Of a stretch of 64,000 bases of DNA, positions 33,298 to 41,885 are shown piece after piece. The stretch lies in assembly GCA_016789955.1 (NCBI GenBank), contig JAEUPB010000096.1, forward strand, positions 1 through 64,000, in the 5' to 3' direction. Both the position numbers and the translations under genes were made by a program. Source of the DNA: Rubrivivax sp. (lineage in GTDB: Bacteria; Pseudomonadota; Gammaproteobacteria; Burkholderiales; Burkholderiaceae_C). Under the pieces are notes generated by a model, which saw only the letters and a list, made by a program, of their open reading frames with translations, was not told the origin of the DNA and ran no database searches. The number at the start of each line of letters is the position of its first letter. Position 1 is the stretch's first letter.

Positions 33298-35948
33298 GCG
33301 AGGATCCCGTCGCCGCCGTGCCCGTCGACGGCCGGCAGCGGCGCGACGCTGCCGGCCGACACTCGGGCCAGCGTGAAGTGGAAGGTGGTGCCGACGCCGG
33401 GTGTCGACTCGACCCAGATGCGGCCGCCATGGCGCTCGACGATGCGTTTGGAGATGGCCAGCCCGATGCCGCTGCCCTCGTAGCGGCCGAGCTCGTGCAG
33501 CCGCTGGAACATCTGGAAGATGCGCTCGGCGTAGCGCATCTCCAGGCCGATGCCGTTGTCGGACACCGAGAACTGCCACTGCGGCCCCGCTGGCACCGCC
33601 TTCACGACGATGCGGGGCGGTGCCTCGCCGCGGAACTTGATGGCGTTGCCGATCAGGTTCTGGAACAGCTGATGCAGCTGGCCTTCGTCGGCCATCACCT
33701 CGGGCAGCCCGTCGAACTCGACGCGGGCTTCGGACTCTTGCACCAGGCGGCGCAGCATCTCGAGCACGCGTCGCAACACGCGGTCCGACGACGTGGGCAG
33801 CAGCGGCCGCCCTTGCGAACCGACGCGGGAGTAGGCCAGCAGGTCGGACACCAGCCGCTGCATGCGGCGGGCACCGTCGGAGGCGTAGTGGATGTACTTG
33901 TCGGCGCGTTCGTCGAGCCGGCCGCGGTAGCGCTCGGCGAGCAGTTCGGTGTAGTTGGCCACCATGCGCAACGGTTCCTGCAGGTCGTGCGAGGCGACGT
34001 AGGCGAACTGCTCCAGCTCGGCATTGCTGCGTCGCAGTTCGGCGTCGCGCCGCTTGTTCTCGCGGATGTCGCGCATGATCGACGAGACCCCGGTCAGCAC
34101 GCCCTGCGTGAGGATGGGTGACAGCGTCACCGAGACATCGATCTCGCGCCCGTCGCGATGAAGGCGCAGCGTCTCGTAGTGGGCCACGTGCTCGCCGGCG
34201 CTCAGGCGCGCCATCAGCCGTGCCTCCTCCTCGGCCAGCCGCTCGGGAATCAGCATCAGCACCGAACGGCCGATCACCTCTTCGGCGCTGTAGCCCAGCA
34301 GCTTCTGGGCCCCTCGGTTCCAGCTGGTGACGATCGAGCCCGGCGACTTGCTCAGGATCGCATCTTCGGAGCCCTCGACGATCGCGGCCAGCCGCGCGCG
34401 CGTGCCTTCGGCGGCACGGCGCTCGGTGATGTCGCTCACCGAGACCAGCATCTGCAGCCCTGCACCCGGCGAGGCGACCGGGTTGAGTCCGATCTCCACG
34501 GCCACCTCGGCACCGTCGGCACGCAGCACATGCAGGTCGCTGCCCGCGCCCATCGCACGCGCCCGTGGCGCGGCCAGGAACTGGGCCACATGTGCCGGAT
34601 GCGCGGCGCGGTAGCGCTCGGGCATCAGCGACTCGATGTCCATGCCGACCAGTTCCTCGCGTCCCCTTCCGAAGAGCAGCTCGGCATTGCGGTTGACCAG
34701 GGTGACGCGACGCTGGCCGTCGACCATCAGCATCGCGTTCGGCGCCGCCTCGACGACATCGCGGAAGCGCCGCTGCTCTTGCTCCCGGAAGACATCGCGC
34801 TCGCGCATCGTCGCCTGCATGCGTTCGAGCGCACGCGCCAGCACCCCGACCTCGCCCTGCGCCCGCGCGGGCATCGGCGGCGGATGGCTGTCCAGGAAAC
34901 CCCGTGCGGCCTCGGTCATCGCGGCCAGCGGGCGGGTGACCGTGCGTGCGAACGGGATGGCCAGCAAGGAGGCCAGCAGCGCCGCCCCCAACGCGGCCAG
35001 GAACGTGGAGCGGCGGACCTCGCTTTCGAGGAAGGCGTTTTCGCGTTCGGTCAGGATCAGCGCGAGCGGCGTCGCTGCCGCTCCGACGATCGGGGCCACC
35101 GAGTAGGCGCGTTCGCCGGCCCCGGCGACCTGCAGACGGCCGCTGCGGGGCGCGCTGGCGGCCAGCAGCGCCTGGGCGCCCGGGAACTGGTCGAGCAGCC
35201 CGAACGGAGGCCCGGCGGCGCCGTGCCCCGACTCGCGTGCACGGTCCGGATGCAGGATGAATCGCCCCTCGCCGTCGACGAGGTAGAGCTGCCCGTCGGG
35301 CATGGACGCTCGCATGCCCTCCAGCACGGCCTGCAGGTCCAGCGTCACCGCCACCGCGCCCATTCGCCGGCCCTGCGCGTCGTCCACCGGCGTGGACGCA
35401 CGCAGCACGGCCCGGCGGACGCCGCCGGCACTGGAGCCCGCCGGCGCGAACACGACCGGCGACAGCGCCACCACGCCCGATGCCAGCGCCAGCGCGCCGG
35501 CGACGTCGAGGTTCGCACCGTGATCCTCGAGCGCGCGCCCGGTGGCCACCCGCACCGGCGCCCCAGGCGCCAGGCGTTCGATCCGCACCACCTCGCGCCC
35601 CTCGGCATCCAGCATGCGCACGTCGAGGAAGTTCGGGTGCCAGCCCAGCAGCGCGCGCATGCCCGGCAGGCGGTTCCCTTCCGTGCCCGGGAGCGGCTGC
35701 TGTTCGGCGTGGGCGGTCAGCACCGCGCGGGTCGGGTTGGCTTGGCCGATGCTGTACGCCTCGGCGCGCAGCACGCGGACCTCGTTGCTCAGCCGCAAGG
35801 CACTGCCTTCCAGCACGCGCACCCGTTGTTCGGCGTCCAGCGCGGCCAGCGTCTGCCTCAGGGCCGCGTCCACCGTCAGCTCGACCGCCAGTGCCGTGAC
35901 GGCGACGGTGGCCAGCAGCACGAGCCACAGGCGCGACGCCAGCGTCAT
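33294..35948 (-). CDS. Membrane sensor histidine kinase (double PAS)
   Basis: An 884-residue kinase from ATG 35948; an in-frame GTG at 36086 would add 46 hydrophilic residues and is less likely. It has a first membrane helix (LWLVLLATVAVTALAVELTV), a ~290-residue periplasmic region of double-Cache type, a second helix (FLAALGAALLASLLAIPFA), HAMP, two PAS domains, HisKA (FAYVASHDLQEPLRM) and an ATPase domain (DNGIGLEM, GSGIGLAISKRIVE). It overlaps the frameshifted paralogue (ATGA) and heads the minus-strand run. The 271-bp divergent gap to the REC-GGDEF gene probably holds both promoters. Confidence 0.92.
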   Translation of the reverse strand: MTLASRLWLVLLATVAVTALAVELTVDAALRQTLAALDAEQRVRVLEGSALRLSNEVRVLRAEAYSIGQANPTRAVLTAHAEQQPLPGTEGNRLPGMRALLGWHPNFLDVRMLDAEGREVVRIERLAPGAPVRVATGRALEDHGANLDVAGALALASGVVALSPVVFAPAGSSAGGVRRAVLRASTPVDDAQGRRMGAVAVTLDLQAVLEGMRASMPDGQLYLVDGEGRFILHPDRARESGHGAAGPPFGLLDQFPGAQALLAASAPRSGRLQVAGAGERAYSVAPIVGAAATPLALILTERENAFLESEVRRSTFLAALGAALLASLLAIPFARTVTRPLAAMTEAARGFLDSHPPPMPARAQGEVGVLARALERMQATMRERDVFREQEQRRFRDVVEAAPNAMLMVDGQRRVTLVNRNAELLFGRGREELVGMDIESLMPERYRAAHPAHVAQFLAAPRARAMGAGSDLHVLRADGAEVAVEIGLNPVASPGAGLQMLVSVSDITERRAAEGTRARLAAIVEGSEDAILSKSPGSIVTSWNRGAQKLLGYSAEEVIGRSVLMLIPERLAEEEARLMARLSAGEHVAHYETLRLHRDGREIDVSVTLSPILTQGVLTGVSSIMRDIRENKRRDAELRRSNAELEQFAYVASHDLQEPLRMVANYTELLAERYRGRLDERADKYIHYASDGARRMQRLVSDLLAYSRVGSQGRPLLPTSSDRVLRRVLEMLRRLVQESEARVEFDGLPEVMADEGQLHQLFQNLIGNAIKFRGEAPPRIVVKAVPAGPQWQFSVSDNGIGLEMRYAERIFQMFQRLHELGRYEGSGIGLAISKRIVERHGGRIWVESTPGVGTTFHFTLARVSAGSVAPLPAVDGHGGDGILA
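33821..34031. repeat. Direct repeat B (kinase paralogue block)
   Basis: Partner of 32161-32371. The near-identity stops sharply outside the HisKA segment and resumes over the ATPase box (31760-31850 against 33425-33510), which suggests tandem duplication followed by patchy gene conversion or strong selection on these segments. Confidence 0.75.
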
Positions 35949-36205
35949 GCCCGGCACCCCCGGGCGGCCAACCCTGCTGGCCGCCGAGTCGCCCCGGAAT
36001 CCGTCGTCAGCTCCGCCATCGAGTCGACCATGCCTGCTCTCCCGACCGGCTGTTCTTCGATCCGCTGGGGTCAGCGGCTTGCTCACGTGAGGTGCTCGCG
36101 AGTCTAGTCCGCCGCGCTTCGGGTCGTCATGTCGCGTCGCTCAAGCGTCGGCGCCGGCGGCCGAAATCCCGCTCATCCCGTGCCAACCGAACGCAGGCTC
36201 GTGGC

Positions 36206-36217
36206 GAAGGATCCTTC
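36206..36217. promoter_or_regulatory. Palindrome over the ribosome binding site of the REC-GGDEF gene
   Basis: GAAGGATCCTTC is a perfect 12-bp palindrome, and its AAGGA is the ribosome site for the GTG at 36220. It could bind a dimeric regulator or affect translation. With no loop, an intramolecular hairpin would be weak. Confidence 0.25.
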
Positions 36218-36219
36218 CG

Positions 36220-37242
36220 GTGAATCACAAGTTCAGCATCCTCCTCGTCGATGACGACCCCCTCGTGATTAGTGCGCTCGGCAGCATGCTGCAGGAGTTC
36301 GGCCAGCTGCGCTTCGCCACGTCGGGCATCGATGCGCTGCGCGTGGCGCGGCAGCAAACGCCGGACCTCATCCTGCTGGACGTCGAGATGCCGGGCATGA
36401 GCGGGTTCGAGGTCTGCGTGGCCATGAAGGAGAACCCGCTGCTGGCGGACGTGCCGGTGATCTTCATCACCAGCCACGACAGCGCGGACCACGAGGTCGC
36501 CGGACTCGAACTGGGCGCCGCCGACTTCCTCGCCAAGCCGCCGCGGGCGCCGCTGGTGGCGGCGCGCGTGCGCATGCACCTGCGCATGAAGCAGATGGCC
36601 GATGCGCTGCGGGCGGCGGCCTACAGCGACGGCCTGACCGGTGTGGCCAACCGCCGCCACTTCGACGAGGCGCTGGCGCGCGAATGGGCACGCGCGCAAC
36701 GCAACGGCGATCCGCTGTCGCTGCTGCTGATCGACATCGACCACTTCAAGAAATACAACGACCGCTACGGACACCAGGCCGGCGACCGCTGCCTGGCCTC
36801 GGTGGCCGGTGCGCTGCGCAGCCACATCCACCGCGCGACCGACCTCGTGGCGCGCTACGGTGGCGAGGAGTTCGCGGTGCTGCTGCCGGACACCGATGCC
36901 AGCGGGGCACGGTACATGGCCGAGCACCTGCTGCGTGCAGTGGCGACCCTGGGCCTCGCGCACGAGGCTTCGCCGGTGGGGCCGCACGTGACGCTGTCGA
37001 TCGGCGCGAGCACCAGCCGCTCGCACGATCGGGGGCCACGACCGGCGGACTCCCGTCTGGGCGGCCTGATCAAGCCGGCGATGGCCGACCTGGTGGCCGC
37101 GGCCGACCAGGCGCTGTACGCGGCCAAGGAAGGCGGGCGGCGCCAGGCGCGCTACCTCTCCGTCGACGACCTCGGCCTGCCCGGCCGTGCCGAGCGGGTG
37201 GGCGATGTCGCCGAGCCCGCGGCCGAGGCACTGCGCGCCTGA
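36220..37242 (+). CDS. REC-GGDEF response regulator (PleD/WspR-like)
   Basis: A 340-residue protein from a GTG with AAGGA upstream. The receiver (1-120) has LLVDDDP, LILLDVEMPGMSG (phospho-acceptor Asp), FITSHD and FLAKPP. The GGDEF domain has LIDIDHFKKYND and active-site GGEEF, with RATD five residues before it as the inhibitory I-site. Phosphorylation should raise c-di-GMP synthesis. Among the island proteins it is the one enzymatic c-di-GMP output, 33 bp before the hybrid kinase. Confidence 0.95.
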   Translation: MNHKFSILLVDDDPLVISALGSMLQEFGQLRFATSGIDALRVARQQTPDLILLDVEMPGMSGFEVCVAMKENPLLADVPVIFITSHDSADHEVAGLELGAADFLAKPPRAPLVAARVRMHLRMKQMADALRAAAYSDGLTGVANRRHFDEALAREWARAQRNGDPLSLLLIDIDHFKKYNDRYGHQAGDRCLASVAGALRSHIHRATDLVARYGGEEFAVLLPDTDASGARYMAEHLLRAVATLGLAHEASPVGPHVTLSIGASTSRSHDRGPRPADSRLGGLIKPAMADLVAAADQALYAAKEGGRRQARYLSVDDLGLPGRAERVGDVAEPAAEALRA

Positions 37243-37275
37243 GCGGCCGCGGCACGCGCGACCGGGACCTGCGAC

Positions 37276-40098
37276 GTGCCGCTGGATCACCACAGCGTCC
37301 TGATCGTCGACGACAACCCGGGCGACGCCGACCTCGCCAGCGAGCGGCTGGCCGAAGCGCCGGGCTGCGATTTCGAGACGCGTTGCGCGACGACGCTCGC
37401 GCAGGCGCTCGAGGCGATCGCCGAGCGGCCGCCGGAGGCCGTGATCCTCGACCTGAACCTGCCCGACTCCACCGGCCTGCAGACCCTGCACCGCGTGCAC
37501 CGGGCAGCCGCCGCGACGCCGGTGATCGTCGTCTCCGGGGTCGTCGACGGGGCTTTGCGCATCGCGGCGCTGCAGGCCGGTGCCGTGGACGTGCTGTCCA
37601 AGGACGAGACCAGCGGGCGACTGTTCTGCCGCAGCGTGCTGTACGTCATCGAGCGGCAGCGCGCCCGGCTCCAGCACCGTCAGCTCGAGCAGCTGCTCGA
37701 CGCCACGCCGGACGCGATGCTGGTCGTCAACGGCCGCAGCGAGGTGCGCTTCGTCAACCGTGCGGCGATGGCGCTGTTCGGACTCTCGCACGAGGAACTG
37801 CTGCGCGAGCGGCTCGCCTTCGCCGTGGGCGACGGCGACAACTTCGAGCTGGTCGTGCCGCGCCGCGACGCCGAACCCCGCGTCTGCGAGATGCGCGTGG
37901 TCGTGATGGAGTGGAACGGCGAGCAAACGCACCTCGCGTCGATGCGCGACATCACCGAGCGCAAGCAGGCCGAGGAGCTGCGGCGCCGCAGCGTCGAGCT
38001 GCAGGTGCAGAACGTACGCATCCAGCAGGCCAGCGATCTGAAGAGCGCGTTCGTGGCACACATGAGCCATGAGATCCGCACGCCGATGAACGCCGTCATC
38101 GGTCTGACGCACCTGCTCGCGCAGACGCCGCTCGACGACGACCAGCACGCCATGCTCGGGCAGCTGCGCGCCGCCGGGACCACGCTGATGGGTCTGCTGG
38201 ACAACGTGCTGGACCTGTCCAAGATCGAGGCCGGCGAGGTCGCGATCGAGCGGGTCCCGTTCGAACTCCCGGCGCTCGTGGACGAGGTGGTGGCGCTGTT
38301 CGCGCCGCAGGCCCGCGCCAAGGGCCTGGCGCTGGAGGTCCGCAGCGCCGCCGGTTTGCCGCGCTGGGTGCTCGGCGACCCGATGCGTCTGCGCCAGATC
38401 CTCACCAACCTGCTCGGCAACGCCGTCAAGTTCACCGAATCCGGTGGCGTGACGCTGGCGATCGACGACCACCCGCCGGGCCTGCGCTTTGCCGTGCGCG
38501 ACACCGGCATCGGCATCGACGCGGACGCGCAGGCCCGCCTGTTCACGCCGTTCATGCAGGCCGACGCGACGACGACGCGGCGATTCGGCGGCACCGGGCT
38601 CGGCCTGTCGATCGTGCGCCGGCTGGCCGAGCTGATGGGCGGCCGGGTGACGGTGTGCAGCGAGCCCGGCGTCGGCAGCGCATTCGACGTCGAGCTGCCG
38701 CTGCGGGAGACGGCCGCACCCCTGGGCTCGGCGCTCGGCGTGAGGCTGCTGGCGGTCGGGTCCACCATCGCAGCTCGCTGGGGCGGCCCTGCAGCCGATC
38801 TCGGCTGGATGCTGGATGTGCTCGACGACGCGGACACCGGATCCTTGCGTCACCGCCTGCAGCACCATCCGCGGCCCGACGCGGTGTTGTCCGAAGCCCC
38901 GGCGTCGGCATGGGTCGCCGCGGTGTGCCCGGAGGCGACCGACGGCAGCGCGGGGCCGCCGTGCCTGGTGCTCGACGGGCTCCCACCGACCGCTGGGCGC
39001 CTCTACGCCGCGGTCGACGCGCAGCTGCGTGCACGGTGCGGCATCGGTGTCCCGCTCGACGGAACCCGTGTCGGTTCGGGCGCCGTGCACTGGCTGCCGG
39101 GTACCCGCCTGCTGGTCGTCGACGACAGCGACATCAACCGCGAAGTGGCGCGCCGGCTGCTCGAGCGCGAGGGCGCCGAGGTGCACGGCTGCGCCGACGC
39201 GATGTCCGCCCTGCGCCGTCTCGCTGACGTGGGCGATCGGTTCGATGCGGTGCTTCTGGACGTGCAGATGCCGGAGGTCGATGGCGTCGAGGCCGCGCGG
39301 CGCATCCGCGCTCTCCCGCGCTTGGGGGGCCTGCCGCTCATCGCCCTCAGCGCCGGGGCCCTGGTGGCCGAGCGTCAGCGCGCCCTCGATGCCGGGATGG
39401 ACGACTTCCTCGTCAAGCCGATCGATCCGGCGGCGCTCGTGCGCGCGCTGCGCCGCCACATCGAGGCGCACCGGGGCTGCGCCCTGGCGGTGGAGGATGC
39501 GCCAGCGGATTCCGGGTTGCAGCCTGGCGGGCCTGCGACCGGGCAGGCGCTCGCCCGCATCGATGGCCTGTGCCTGCCGCGGCACTTCGCGTCGAACACG
39601 TCGCTGTGGCGGCGCCTCGCGCGCGCGCTGGTCGACGAGTACGCCGACCTGGCCGAGGCCTGCCCGGACGGCCGCGAGCCCGCGGAGACGCCGCGTCGCC
39701 GGCTGCACAAGCTGCAAGGGGCTGCCGGCGCACTCGGTCTGGACGCGCTGCACCGGATCGCCTCCGACCTGGGGACAGGCCTCTCGCAGGCCGGGGGCGG
39801 CGCGGCTGCGGGGCCGTCCTGGAGCGCGCTCGCCGCGGCGCTGCGCCGCTTGCGCCGCCAACTGGCGGAGTTGCCGATGACCGATGCGGCGGTCGCGTCG
39901 TCGACGCGCGGCTGTGCCGGTGACACCGCCGCCCTCAGGCAGCTGCTGCACCGCCACGACCTCGAGGCCATCGCATGCCTGGATCGCCAGGCCGAAACGC
40001 TGCAAGACGCGCTCGGCCCGGTCCGCTACGCCACGCTGCGCAGCGCTGTCGAGGGCCTCGACTATCCGCGTGCCGTCGAACTCCTGGACGGCTGCTAG
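37276..40098 (+). CDS. Hybrid histidine kinase: REC-PAS-HisKA-ATPase-REC-HPt
   Basis: A 940-residue soluble phosphorelay protein from a GTG. Order: N-terminal receiver (LIVDDNPGD, VILDLNLPD, LSKDET), PAS (~135-240), HisKA with His in AHMSHEIRTPMNAVIGL, ATPase (DTGIGIDA, GTGLGLSIVRRLAE), a ~150-residue variable part, a second receiver (LVVDDSDINREVARR, AVLLDVQMPEVDG, FLVKPI) and a C-terminal HPt-like domain with candidate His in RRRLHKLQGAAGALG. A full His-Asp-His relay in one chain. The neighbouring REC-GGDEF is a plausible final acceptor. Confidence 0.94.
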   Translation: MPLDHHSVLIVDDNPGDADLASERLAEAPGCDFETRCATTLAQALEAIAERPPEAVILDLNLPDSTGLQTLHRVHRAAAATPVIVVSGVVDGALRIAALQAGAVDVLSKDETSGRLFCRSVLYVIERQRARLQHRQLEQLLDATPDAMLVVNGRSEVRFVNRAAMALFGLSHEELLRERLAFAVGDGDNFELVVPRRDAEPRVCEMRVVVMEWNGEQTHLASMRDITERKQAEELRRRSVELQVQNVRIQQASDLKSAFVAHMSHEIRTPMNAVIGLTHLLAQTPLDDDQHAMLGQLRAAGTTLMGLLDNVLDLSKIEAGEVAIERVPFELPALVDEVVALFAPQARAKGLALEVRSAAGLPRWVLGDPMRLRQILTNLLGNAVKFTESGGVTLAIDDHPPGLRFAVRDTGIGIDADAQARLFTPFMQADATTTRRFGGTGLGLSIVRRLAELMGGRVTVCSEPGVGSAFDVELPLRETAAPLGSALGVRLLAVGSTIAARWGGPAADLGWMLDVLDDADTGSLRHRLQHHPRPDAVLSEAPASAWVAAVCPEATDGSAGPPCLVLDGLPPTAGRLYAAVDAQLRARCGIGVPLDGTRVGSGAVHWLPGTRLLVVDDSDINREVARRLLEREGAEVHGCADAMSALRRLADVGDRFDAVLLDVQMPEVDGVEAARRIRALPRLGGLPLIALSAGALVAERQRALDAGMDDFLVKPIDPAALVRALRRHIEAHRGCALAVEDAPADSGLQPGGPATGQALARIDGLCLPRHFASNTSLWRRLARALVDEYADLAEACPDGREPAETPRRRLHKLQGAAGALGLDALHRIASDLGTGLSQAGGGAAAGPSWSALAAALRRLRRQLAELPMTDAAVASSTRGCAGDTAALRQLLHRHDLEAIACLDRQAETLQDALGPVRYATLRSAVEGLDYPRAVELLDGC

Positions 40099-40171
40099 GG
40101 CCGCAGTCTTTCGCCGACAAGGGGAACCGGGAGTCGAGGCGCGCCAGCGGTCGTCTGGATCCGGGCACGCC

Positions 40172-40190
40172 TGTAGGCAACTTGCCGACA
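40172..40190. promoter_or_regulatory. 19-bp inverted repeat, site c
   Basis: TGTAGGC-AACTT-GCCGACA lies in the 147-bp gap before the kinase at 40246, ending 55 bp before that start. It has the same 7+5+7 form and AT-richer spacer as sites a and b. A lone half-site GCCGACA is at 40113-40119, and a TGTAGGC half-site is at 41798-41804 after this kinase. Confidence 0.6.
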
Positions 40191-40245
40191 GACCGATCCA
40201 GGATTGCCGATGGCGGGGATCGCCGCCATCGCGGAGAGTGCGGCC

Positions 40246-41757
40246 ATGCGCAGCCTCGACCTCGCGGCCCCGTCCCGCCTCCTGCTGGTGGAGTCGAACC
40301 CCGGCCGCGCGCCGCTGACGAGCGAACTCCTGTCGCGGGCCCAGGCCGAGCGGCTGGTCGTCAGCCGGGCCGCGACGCTGACGACCGCGATCGAGCTGCT
40401 GTCCTCCGGCGTGTCCGTCGACGCGATCATCCTCGACCTCAACCTCCCGGACTCGCAAGGCGTCGAGACGGTGCGGCGCGTCAGGATCGTCACCCGCAGT
40501 GCGCCCATCATCGCGATCTCGAGGGTGGCGGACCGCGAGTTGCGGCGCCGCGCCCGCTCCGAGGGTGCGGAGGACCTGTTCGCCGACGACGAATCGACCG
40601 GCCAGCTCTTCTGGCGCAACGTGCTGCAGATCATCGAGCGCAAGCGCTCGCAGCAGCGGCGGTTCCAGGTGCTGCTCGACGCTTCGCCGGACGGGATCCT
40701 GCTGGTCAACGACGCCGGAGTCGTCCGCTACGTCAACCAGGCGGCCGTCGACCTGTTCGGACGCAGCCGCGACGAGCTGTTCGCCGAGCCGATCGGGTTC
40801 TCCGTGGTGGACGCCAAACCCGTGGAGATCGTCGTCTCGCGGCCCGACGGCGATCGCACCTGCGAGATGCGTGTCGTGCGGATGGAGTGGGACGAGGAGC
40901 CGACCTGGCTGGCCTCCATCCGGGACGTCACCGACCGCAGGCAGGCCGAGATCCTGCGCATCCGGGCCCTCGAGATGGACTTCGACCATCGGCGCACGGA
41001 AGCCGCGAACCGCCACCGGAGCATGTTCCTCTCGAACATGTCGCACGAGCTGCTCACACCCCTCAACGCGATCATCGGGTTCTCGCAGCTCATCGACGAG
41101 GGCGTGGTGCCGCAGGGGTCGCCCAAGCACAAGGACTTCATCGGCCACATCCTCGGCAGCGGCCGACACCTGCTCAAGCTGGTCAGCGATGCGTTGGAGC
41201 TTTCCAGCGTCGAATCGGGCAAGGTCACGTTCCTCCCCGAATCCGTCGACCTGCTCGAGCTGACCGAAGAGGTGGTGGAACTGCTCGGAAGCACGGCCGG
41301 TAGGAAGGGCGTCCGGATCGTGATCGAGTTCGATCCGTCGCTCGATGCGATCGAGATCGATCCCGGGCGCTACAAGCAGGTGCTGTACACCTACGTTTCC
41401 AACGCGATCCGGTTCAGCCCCGACCAGGGCACGATCCACGTGCGGGTGCGCGCCGAAGGTGAGCGCCGCTTCCGCCTCGAGGTGCGCGACCACGGCTTCG
41501 GCATCGCACCGTCCGATGTCGCCCGGCTGTTCCACCAGTTCGACCAGGTCGAGCCGAGCACCAAGCCGCAGGACCACGCCACCGGCCTCGGGCTCGCCCT
41601 GACGCGGCGGCTCGTGGAGCTGCAGGGCGGTTGGGTCGGAGTCAGCAGCTTCATCGGCAAGGGCAACGAGTTCTTCGCCGTGCTGCCACGCTCGGCGAGC
41701 CTGCCCCGCGACGCCAACCCCCGCGGACCGCGGCCACCGCCCGACTCGCCGCGCTGA
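40246..41757 (+). CDS. Pseudoreceiver-PAS-histidine kinase
   Basis: A 503-residue kinase from ATG 40246 with GGAGAG upstream; starts at 40204 (TTG) and 40210 are possible. The N-terminal receiver keeps ILDLNLPDSQG but has LLVESNPG in place of the usual DDNPGD, and Asp instead of the switch Lys (FADDES against LKDET in its paralogue), so it probably cannot be phosphorylated normally. PAS (~125-235) follows, then HisKA with SNMSHELLTPLNAIIGF, where Leu replaces the usual Arg after HE, and an ATPase domain with FGIAPSDV and TGLGLALTRRLVE. The G1-type motif reads DHGFGI. Confidence 0.9.
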   Translation: MRSLDLAAPSRLLLVESNPGRAPLTSELLSRAQAERLVVSRAATLTTAIELLSSGVSVDAIILDLNLPDSQGVETVRRVRIVTRSAPIIAISRVADRELRRRARSEGAEDLFADDESTGQLFWRNVLQIIERKRSQQRRFQVLLDASPDGILLVNDAGVVRYVNQAAVDLFGRSRDELFAEPIGFSVVDAKPVEIVVSRPDGDRTCEMRVVRMEWDEEPTWLASIRDVTDRRQAEILRIRALEMDFDHRRTEAANRHRSMFLSNMSHELLTPLNAIIGFSQLIDEGVVPQGSPKHKDFIGHILGSGRHLLKLVSDALELSSVESGKVTFLPESVDLLELTEEVVELLGSTAGRKGVRIVIEFDPSLDAIEIDPGRYKQVLYTYVSNAIRFSPDQGTIHVRVRAEGERRFRLEVRDHGFGIAPSDVARLFHQFDQVEPSTKPQDHATGLGLALTRRLVELQGGWVGVSSFIGKGNEFFAVLPRSASLPRDANPRGPRPPPDSPR

Positions 41758-41885
41758 CCGCGGGGCGCCGCGCGGACTGCCCGCCGCAGGGGCGGCGTGT
41801 AGGCGCTCCGCAGCCCGGTCACGAGGGCTGGCTGCCGGGCCGGTCGCGAAACGCTCCCCTGCATGCGGTACAAAGCCTTCCCCCG

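Noticed and set aside
40101-40119. A fourth 19-bp dyad after the hybrid kinase gene
   Set aside because: The right half GCCGACA is present, but the left half (CCGCAGT) does not match TGTMGGC.
36127-41577. A very long minus-strand open frame (over 1800 codons) opposite the hybrid kinase region
   Set aside because: It lies antisense to three well-supported genes, has His/Arg/Gln-rich low-complexity composition typical of GC-rich shadow frames, and shows no domain.
41798-41816. A further dyad after the kinase at 40246
   Set aside because: The left half TGTAGGC matches, but the right half (GCAGCCC) does not; kept only as a half-site remark.
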